Assembly: GCA_002887195.1 (NCBI GenBank)
Contig: PJAB01000594.1
Span: forward strand, 1-23,340
Reading direction: 5' to 3'
Length of the DNA stretch: 23,340 nucleotides
Source of the DNA: Chrysochromulina parva
Taxonomy: Eukaryota; Haptophyta; Prymnesiales; Chrysochromulinaceae
Shown: positions 17,301-23,340 of the stretch, in pieces
How the letters are laid out: each line of letters begins with the position of its first letter
Position numbering within the stretch: position 1 is the stretch's first letter
Position numbers and translations under genes: made by a program
The notes under the pieces: model-generated
Database searches by the model: none
Told to the model about the DNA's origin: nothing
The model's input: the letters and a program-made list of their open reading frames with translations, nothing else

Positions 17301-19637
17301 AGAGGCGGTGCAGGAGGACGACGAGGTGGATTCGACGCCGTTTGGCGGCCAGCGAGCGGCGCTAGTTGGGCTGGTTGGTGACGAAAGCATCGACGAGGGC
17401 GCCGACGAGGTCGAGGACGACCTGGACCTGGACCAGCCGACTGCGTTCGGGGCGGCCGACGGAGGTGGCGACACGCAGCCGCCGCCCGCAGAGGACATGG
17501 GCGCGCCGACGGATGAGACTGAGCCGCCGCTCGACGCCGCGGACGAGCACGCCATCGACGATGCGCCCGCCGCTGAGGAGGCACCGGCGCATGGCGCGGC
17601 GGAGGGAGCAGCGGAGGCTGACGAGCTTGAGGACAGCAAGCAGGCGCTCGAGGATCTGCTCGAGCGCATCCACTCGCTCAAGCTCGCTGAGCTGCGTGCG
17701 GAGCTCACCCGCGCAGGTCTCGACACCAAGGGCGGGCGCAAGGCCGTGCTCGCCGAGCGACTGCAGGAGCACCTGCGGTCGAAGCTCGCGGCGCTCGAGG
17801 CGGCGGATGGTGAGCTGATGGCGCAGCAGCAGGACGAGGAGGTCGACGAGAAGGCGCAAGAGCCGGCCATGGTCGATCGGGTAGCGATGGAGCAGGACGA
17901 GGAGTCCTCGTGCCCTCGAGGCGGCCAGGGGCATCGAGTCGCCCTCTCCGCGGCGCTTAGCTGCCAAGTAGACCCTGAAGGCGACGACGATCTCGCCGAC
18001 GTCGACCCGGGGGACGAGCCCGACGATGCCGCCGCCGATGCCGCCGCCGATGCCGCCTCCGATGCCGCCGCCGATGCCGCCGCCGACGGCGAGACCGCTG
18101 ACTTCGCTGTGCGCTATGTTGGCGATGAAGAGGACGCAGCGCAGGGCACTGGCGAGGTCGACCTCGAGAGTATCGACGATGAGGCGGAGGCGTTGCGGTT
18201 CGCGCAGCTCGAGGCTGACGAGGCGGCCATGGCGCACGAGCAGCAGCGGCAGGACAACGAGGCGGCCGAGGCTGCCGAAGCGGCTGCCGAGCGGGCAGAA
18301 GTCGAGGTGGTCGCAGTGCGCTTGGCGCGCGCTGCACGCTCTACGCGTGCGTCTGCCGCGCTCGGCCTGCCACCGCCTGCCGCTCCCGCGCTGTGCTCAT
18401 CGCGACTCTCGCCCCCGTCGAGCGATCGCAAGGGTAGTAGCGACTGCAAGCGGCGCGGCGGCATGATCGCCCGCATGCTGGCCGGCGCCTCTGGTACGCC
18501 CAAGACGGCGCCCGAGGCTCTCATCGACGAGCCGTGGGTCGAGATGGCCATCGCTGAGGAGGACGTGCAGCGTGCCGCTGAAGAGGCGGCGGAGGCATCG
18601 GCGGCATCGGTGGCGGCGGCAACAATGGTGTCGACAACGGCAGCAACGGCGGCGGCGTCGACGGCAGCGGCGACGGCGACGGCGTCGGCGTCGGCGGCGG
18701 CGGAAGCGGCAGCGGCGGCGGCGGCGGCGGCGACGACGGCAGCGGCGACGACGGCGGCTGCTCTCCATCCCAAGTCGAAGCCCGCGCCCAAAGGCACGGG
18801 CAAGGCGGCAAGCGGGGGGGCCTTCAAGCCCTCACGCCTGGGCAAGCTGCAGATGGCCCCCACGCACGAGCGAGGTGCCGACGCCACCATGCGTCCCCCG
18901 CCCGAGCCGATGCCGGCTGTGGCGCCCAAGCCCGCTGCCTCCAAGTCCACCACCGTCAAGCCTGTCGCCTCCAAATCCGCCACCGCAAATTCGGCGGTGA
19001 CGCCCACGCCTGTTGCCAAGACGCCACCGGCAATGGTCCACGCGCCCTCGCCCGTCGAGCGTGCACCCGTCGAGCGTGCCCAAGACGACGCGTTCTCCTT
19101 CCCGGACGACGACTTGGACGACGCATCGCAGCCGCCGATCCGTATCAAGCGAACGCCCGGACGCCGCGGCACACCTGTGCCTAAGACTTCAGCTAGCTGC
19201 GGCGGCAGTAGCGTCCTCGACAGTGGCGGTGGCGGCAGCGGCGGCAGCGGCGGCAGCGGCGGCAGCCTTCGTGCTCCGGCCTTCTCAGTGCTCGACGACG
19301 ACGAGCTCCTCCCGTCGGCTGCGCAACCGAAGCCGATGGGGCTCATTGAGCGGCGGCGCGCGGCGGCGGAGCAGCAGGCTCGTGCCGCGGCTGAGCGTCA
19401 GGCGCAGGCGGCGGCCGTGGCACAGGCGGCAGCCGCCGCGAAGGAAGCTGCAGAGCGCGAGCGCGTCGAGAAGCACGCGGCTAAGGAGCGTGAGAAGCTC
19501 GCCAAGGCCGCTGCCAAGGAGGCGGAGCGCCGAGATGAGCGCCTGGCCAAGGAGAAGAAGGCTAAGGAAGACAAGGTGCGCACGGACAAAGCGGCGGAGC
19601 AGAAGGCGGCCGCCGAGGCCGAGCGGCAGCGCCTCGA

Positions 19638-19678
<41 letters not shown>

Positions 19679-21684
19679 CGGCGGCGGCGAAGGCTGAGGC
19701 AGCCGCCGCCGCCGCGGCCGCAGCCGTCGCATCGCCCACGACGGCGCCGCCCCCGCCGCGTGCGGCCGGCAGTGGCAAGCGTGTCAAGTTCCTCGAGCCC
19801 ATCGACAACATCGGTCGCTCGGTGGCCGACGCAAAGACGCGCCTGCGCTCGACGAGTGGGCAGCCCGACGGTACGGCCGTGCCGCCGCGCAAGGCTCCTC
19901 CCAAGTCGCCAGCGAAGCCGCGAGCAGTGGACGCGGGCTTCGTCAGTTTCGAAGCGCGCGAGTCGTTGCGCACAGCGGCCGCATTCTCGCGCGCCGACTC
20001 GCCCCACGAGGGAGCATCCACAGAGGGCGAGGACGAGAAGGACGGGGAAGATGAAGAGGAGACCGAGGCGCCAGCAGCGGACATCTTCGCAGCCGCCCCT
20101 GCGGCGGAGGAGGCCGCGGCGCCATGCGCTTCGGAGCACCCACCGCCGGCAGCGCCCACCGCCGCCGCCGCCGCCGCGCTCGCGCCCGCCGCCGCTGCAC
20201 CGCCCAAGGCACGCCGTGGCAAGCTCGGCACGCCCAGCAGCGAGATCCCCCAGATGCCCAACTGGGCCCCTGGCGGCTCGATCGATGCGCACGAGCTCGA
20301 GACCATCCAAGCGGGCGTGCAGAGCGAGTCGCTCGATGCGCGTGCGCGGGAGAGCCGCAAGCGCGCGCGAGAGGAAGAGGCGAGCAAGCCCGTCACGGCC
20401 GTCAGCGCCGCCAAGGCGGCGACCAAGACGGCGTCCATCAGCGCCCAGCCGGCCGTCGGCGCGCCACGTGGCACCGGCCTCGATGGGAGCGCCCAGTACG
20501 GCGCGCCACGTGGCACTGGCCTCGAGGGCGCACGGTTCGGGCGCCGTTTCGGCGCGACGCTCGAGAACCTTCCGTCGCCGCCGTCGGCCTCCGGCACCAA
20601 GGCGGCAGCGGTGGAGGGCGATGCTAACGAGATGATCGGCCTCGATGACGAGCAGGAGGCGCTCGGCTTTCAGGCCCAAGCCGACGCTCGCGTGACTGAC
20701 GGAGCGAGCGACAGCGAGAGCGCTCCTCGGCCCAAACGTGCTCATAGCGCCGGCGTGAGCGTTCACAGCGACAGCGAGAGCGCTCCTCGGCCCAAACGTC
20801 TCTTCGGGAGCGCTGTGCCGAGCGCTGGGCCGCGGCACGATCGCGCTCTCGTCGAGCGAGCTTTGGAGGAGACGGAGTCGGCGGACGGCACGCGCCACGC
20901 AGCGCTTCGTCAGTTGCGCACGCACCTCGATGAGCTCGATAAGGCGTCGCAAGAAGCGCGGCTCAAGTCCAAGGCGTCGCGATTCGCGCCCTCGCCACTC
21001 GCACAGTCCGCGCCACCCGCGCGCCCTCCGGCGGCCCCCATCAGCCGCGCCGCCGCGAGGACCCTCGGCAATCTCGGCAATCTCGGCAATCTCGGCAAGC
21101 GCCCTCGCGATGCCGAGGACGCAAAGCCCGCGTCCTCCTCGCTCCCACGGCTCGCGGAGCTGCAGTTGAGCCGCCGTAGTGAGCGATCCGAAGATGAGCG
21201 CCAGCTCGCTCGCATCAGCGAGCTCCTCGGCCAGTGCCGCGACGAGTGGCACGCGCGCCGCGCGCGCACCGTCGCAGCTCTCGCCACGAGCGCCCTCGAG
21301 TCGACGAGCTCGCTCGGAGATCAGGCCGAGGCGGAGCTCGTCTCGAAGCACACGGCGATCCCGCAGCGTCGCAAGCCTCTGGCCCATCGGTACCATCTGC
21401 TGCAGACCAAGCTTGCCGCGCTGCAGCCACGCTGCACCGAGCTCCTCGCCAATGTGACCAAGATGGCGGCCTTGGCCGCGGCTGATGAGCAGCGGCTGCA
21501 CGAGCAAGAGCAGCAGGCGCGCAAGAAGATGCGCCACGAGATCCGCGAGATTGTGCACGAGGCCGAGCAGCAGCTGCAGCGCATCGAGCAAGAGGTGCGC
21601 AAGGCGAAGATGAAGCTCCCCAAGGACTGCAGCCCGGCCGGCATCGCGCAGCTCTTTGCGCAATTCGGCCACTCGTCGGGATGA
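14322..21684 (+). CDS. Large SAP-domain, coiled-coil protein; possible SYCP2-like axis protein
   Basis: I read three exons (14322-14453, 14742-14894, 15058-21684; both junctions phase 0) giving about 2,303 residues. Residues 1-250 are helical and armadillo-like (LLFEILRTIETAKEMPDDC, KLYDVLRLARMSGHY, ADVRLQAASILCKFDRVRF). Residues about 270-410 form a compact beta-rich stretch with WFDFNLSTIDMNYDLGNQQ. Together they loosely resemble the ARM plus Spt16-like unit of SYCP2, a meiotic chromosome axis protein. Long disordered acidic and Ala/Gly-rich linkers follow. A SAP DNA-binding domain (about 967-1003, SLKLAELRAELTRAGLDTKG), an Ala/Lys/Glu coiled coil (about 1526-1640), a PP1-docking motif KRVKF (about 1669-1673), basic nuclear-signal-like patches (PRPKR, KRPRD) and a C-terminal coiled coil (about 2137-2290) complete it. 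Ordered head, disordered middle and coiled-coil tail suit a chromosome axis protein, but the orthology is tentative. Further introns in low-complexity parts cannot be excluded. Confidence 0.65.
14454..14741 (+). other. Intron 1 of the SAP-domain gene (conventional)
   Basis: A 288-bp GT-AG intron, donor CTG|GTGAGC and acceptor CCCACTCGCAG. It joins LQDFFDL to VCRLVHGKKGYTG. The reading frame upstream of it carries the start codon; the frame used by exon 3 does not. No direct repeat is found on the junctions. It contains a perfect 10-bp inverted repeat (14577-14609). Confidence 0.8.
14577..14609. repeat. Perfect inverted repeat in intron 1
   Basis: GTGCATGCGC at 14577-14586 and GCGCATGCAC at 14600-14609 pair perfectly around a 13-nt loop, so the intron RNA could fold a strong hairpin. 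Confidence 0.85.
14895..15057 (+). other. Intron 2 of the SAP-domain gene (conventional)
   Basis: A 163-bp GT-AG intron, donor CAG|GTGCGT and acceptor GCTCTCGCAG. It joins SGHYPCDDQ to NLMYHLSTMIMC and switches from the frame closed by a TGA at 15015-15017 to the long downstream frame. No junction repeats. Confidence 0.85.
18024..18090 (+). repeat. GATGCCGCC tandem repeat (Asp-Ala-Ala)
   Basis: Tandem nonamers of the GATGCCGCC type, with single-base variants, encode repeated DAA triplets in the acidic linker just after the SAP region. Confidence 0.85.
18590..18760 (+). repeat. GCG/ACG triplet-rich polyalanine-threonine tract
   Basis: A nearly continuous run of GCG, GCA, ACG and TCG codons encodes an Ala/Thr/Ser stretch (such as TAAATATASASAAAE) in the SAP-domain protein. 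It is open in several frames, which explains long shadow ORFs here. Confidence 0.8.
19215..19265 (+). repeat. Gly-Gly-Ser tandem repeat
   Basis: GGCGGCAGC-type nonamers encode a GGGGSGGSGGSGGS linker ahead of the Ala/Lys/Glu coiled coil of the SAP-domain protein. Confidence 0.85.
19639..19690 (+). repeat. GCG triplet tract coding polyalanine
   Basis: About a dozen uninterrupted GCG codons, then an ACG and more GCG, encode a polyalanine run at the end of the Ala/Lys/Glu coiled coil. Codon purity suggests slippage expansion. Confidence 0.9.
20459..20526 (+). repeat. Short coding repeat GAPRGTGL(D/E)G
   Basis: The segment GGCGCGCCACGTGGCACTGG (one base varying) occurs twice about 45 bp apart and encodes GAPRGTGLDG and GAPRGTGLEG in the C-terminal linker of the SAP-domain protein. 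Confidence 0.8.
20707..20799 (+). repeat. 60-bp in-frame tandem duplication around a dispersed element
   Basis: A 33-bp sequence encoding SDSESAPRPKR occurs at 20707-20739 and again at 20767-20799, exactly 60 bp apart. Between the copies lies a 27-bp stretch encoding AHSAGVSVH. That stretch plus a few flanking bases (20737-20770) is the inverted near-copy of the array at 3948-4085. Confidence 0.9.
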
Positions 21685-21722
21685 TGGGGCGCCGCGAACG
21701 GGCCGGCATACAGAGGCTTGCA

Positions 21723-21850
21723 CCGAGACGTCGCGAGCAGCTGACAGATGGACGGCGACGCAGGGTCGCAGGGATAGACGGGCTTACCGAGACGTCGCGA
21801 GGGGGTGACAGACGGACGGCGACGCAGGGTCGCAGGGATAGACGGTGACG
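21723..21850. repeat. 64-bp minisatellite, two copies
   Basis: Two units begin with ccgagacgtcgcgag at 21723 and 21787, each continuing with gacggcgacgcagggtcgca and gggatagacgg. A partial third start follows. Confidence 0.85.
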
Positions 21851-22173
21851 CACACTGATCGGGGATCTGGATCGCGCCGCGCATGCGTGCGTGCATCCAT
21901 GGGCAGACGGCGCGCAGCGTGCGGCTGAAGTGGCTGACGAGAGGGAGCGGTCTCCCCCCCTTGAACATAAGCAAGACCACGAAGAGCGACGGCCAGAGCA
22001 GAACCTTACGGACGCAGTGCGGGCAGAGAGTCTCAAGCGTAAAGCCTGAGGTTAAGGTTCGGTCAAGGTTTGGTTGAAGTTGAAAGCACACACTCCACAC
22101 TAGATAAGAGACTAGGCGCGCAGGGTCCATCACCTCTTCATAAGCCGTGGGTAGGGGGCCATGGGTCCATGGG

Positions 22174-22335
22174 GGAAGACCTCAACGCTCAAGCAAGAGC
22201 AGCTGGAGGCCTGGAGCCTGTGAGGCCAGCAGCGGCTGGGCGGGGGGGGGAAGAACAAGCAAGGAGCTGGAGCCTGTGAGGCCGTCGGCGGGGCAGGGGC
22301 GAGGGGGGGAAGACCAAGCAAGCAGCTGGAGCCTC
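22174..22335. repeat. Imperfect tandem repeat with poly-G blocks
   Basis: About three units contain gaaga(c/a)...caagcaag...agctgga...gcctgtgaggcc and end in runs of seven to nine G. Unit length is roughly 55-75 bp. The G blocks could form G-quadruplex structures or stall sequencing. Confidence 0.75.
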
Positions 22336-22519
22336 CAGCCTGGTCGTTCCGAGATTTAAGGGCAGGTGCAGGAAGGCCACACATGGACTCATGGGAGCCC
22401 AACGAAAGATCGCCTTAAAAGCAAACAAGCAAGTTGTTCGAACACCCAAGGGGATTGACACGTCACCCTTCCCCCCCTCTACATCATACCTCCTCTACTT
22501 TTTCTTCGCTCACTTGTAC

Positions 22520-23340
22520 ATGTATCTTTCTATGTTTCGGCGTCTCCGAAGTTTCAACATGATGTTTGTTGTCGACCCGATAATCGGCTCGGGCGGCATC
22601 GGGTACGGCGCGGAGGGCATCAACCCGGGCGCACAGGTGCCTTCGGATCTTTACGCCTCGGCCCTGACACTGCGCTTGGCGACCGCGACATCGTTCTGTC
22701 CTTCCAACACTCCGGAGGGTATGCACACAGCGACAACAGGTTGCGAGCCTTTTCGCACACGCACCTCGTTGGCGCAGGCGCAAGCGACTACGGTAACTTT
22801 GGCGTCGTCCCGATTCGGTTCGGAGACAATCCCAGCGAGAACGTTCTGCGCGCTGCACTGCTCGAGCCGGCAAACAGAACACTGCCATTCGATCACTCCA
22901 ACGAGCATGCCCTGCCGGGGCACTACTCGCTGGGCCTGCCGTCCATCGGAGTACAAGCAGATGTTGCTGCTGCAGGGACGCATGCGAGAGTTCACGAGTA
23001 CGCGTATCAAGCGCACGAGGGCAGCTGTGGACTCATCTTCGACGCATGCCACAACGCACCAGCCACGGCTTCATGGTGTGCCAATGCAACAATTGCGCTG
23101 GAGGCTGACCTGGCTGGTACATCCTTGACGGTGCGAGCGTCCGTGCGCATGGCGGGCACGTTAAGCATGCGTGCAGCTAACGGCAGCGTGCCGATCTACT
23201 TCCACGGCACGCTCACCTCTCTCGGCGACGCTCGTCTGGACGTTTGGAGGCTGTGGGAAAGCGAACAGCTCCTGGCGGTCGGAGCAAGGGCTGCCAATGG
23301 CTCACACAGCCTTGGCGCCCTCATCCGTGTCCCGTGCGGC
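22520..23340 (+). CDS. GH92 alpha-mannosidase-like gene, 5' part, with an apparent frameshift
   Basis: The first frame reads VVDPIIGSGGIGYGAEGINP then GAQVP up to about 22641. The next frame continues FGSLRLGPDTALGDRDIVLS, with SGGYAHSDNRLRAFSHTHLV and GAGASDYGNFGVVPIRFGDN, open to the window edge (22642-23340, 233 codons). Together these match the N-terminal beta-sandwich of glycoside hydrolase family 92, calcium-dependent exo-alpha-mannosidases whose hallmark is a VDPFIGTGG start, a PGA-x-x-PFG-x-x-x-x-x-PD motif and FSHTHLxGxGxxDYG. The catalytic acids lie in the C-terminal domain outside the window. The frames meet within PF with one base missing: a real mutation, or an assembly error. 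The start is uncertain: ATG at 22520 gives no signal peptide although GH92 enzymes are usually secreted, so an upstream exon is likely, possibly spliced at AG 22550-22551. Codon use is less GC-biased than in neighbouring genes. Confidence 0.75.

Larger units (their letters stand above)
21685..22519. other. Intergenic region with two minisatellites
   Basis: This lies between the stop of the SAP-domain gene and the first supportable GH92 coding sequence. It holds two tandem repeats (21723-21850 and 22174-22335). From about 22380 the base composition becomes markedly less GC-rich. A pyrimidine-rich stretch at about 22467-22530 could precede a 3' splice site of the GH92 gene. No separate gene is recognisable. 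Confidence 0.5.

Noticed and set aside
15840..17870. A 676-codon minus-strand ORF rich in Ser and Ala
   Set aside because: It is the antisense shadow of the SAP-domain gene's linker; no domain is visible, while the plus strand has clear domains and splice sites.
20737..20770. A 31-bp spliced intron between GTGCTC and TTCACAG
   Set aside because: It would be shorter than any intron supported here and its removal would shift the frame of a long conserved ORF. Retained, it keeps the frame.
19285..21723. An 812-codon minus-strand ORF rich in Arg and Leu
   Set aside because: Antisense to the C-terminal coiled coil of the SAP-domain gene. Polyarginine and leucine runs are what GCG and GCC repeats give in other frames.
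22640..22646. Programmed -1 ribosomal frameshift in the GH92 gene
   Set aside because: The junction (GTG CCT TCG) is not an X-XXY-YYZ slippery site and no obvious downstream pseudoknot was seen; mutation or assembly error is simpler.

Overview
This is GC-rich nuclear DNA from a eukaryote. Evidence: GT-AG introns, very large ORFs interrupted by short introns, F-box, IQ, PBZ and SAP domains, no operon-like spacing, and many triplet and minisatellite repeats. The GC content, alanine-rich proteins, compact intergenic spaces and a secreted protein with a possible bipartite plastid leader suggest a unicellular alga (a haptophyte is my best guess, a pelagophyte is possible). That placement is inference and weakly held.

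Layout: (1) 2-268 (+), the 3' end of a gene whose product ends in a PBZ-type poly(ADP-ribose)-binding zinc finger. (2) 842-2446 (-), an FBXO22-like F-box/FIST protein with a polyserine insert and an acidic tail. (3) 2729-3505 (+), a small signal-peptide protein with a CDC48 N-domain-like fold and a Gly/His/Tyr/Arg-rich tail. (4) 4052-13998 (-), a giant gene that I reconstruct as six exons coding for about 3,066 residues: an armadillo-like N-terminus, charged coiled coil, at least six calmodulin-type IQ motifs, about 1,200 residues of alanine-rich repeats, another IQ region and a disordered Pro/Ser C-terminus. (5) 14322-21684 (+), divergent from gene 4, three exons coding for about 2,303 residues. 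It has an ordered N-terminus that loosely resembles the meiotic axis protein SYCP2, long acidic and low-complexity linkers, a SAP domain, an RVxF PP1-docking motif and a C-terminal coiled coil. (6) 22520-23340 (+), the start of a GH92 alpha-mannosidase-like gene with an apparent single-base frameshift, running off the window.

The most unusual signal is the intron structure of the giant minus-strand gene. Four introns in its 3' half are flanked by direct repeats of exon sequence lying on or beside the splice sites, and they fall into two sequence families. Family A (7608-7861 and 5581-5640) shares a core with a branch-point-like CTCAC and the same 3' end. Family B (8032-8136 and 6803-6970) is built of 10-bp tandem units each carrying a TGAT-like motif. 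One family B intron is itself a tandem duplication with an internal AG|GT junction. This is the pattern expected of introner-like elements. The three conventional introns in the window (13443-13601, 14454-14741, 14895-15057) lack junction repeats. A further dispersed repeat links the 3' end of the giant gene to a 60-bp in-frame duplication 16.7 kb away in the neighbouring gene.

The genes have no shared pathway that I can see. The strand order (+,-,+,-,+,+) gives two divergent promoter regions (2447-2728 and 13999-14321) and two convergent ones (269-841 and 3506-4051).
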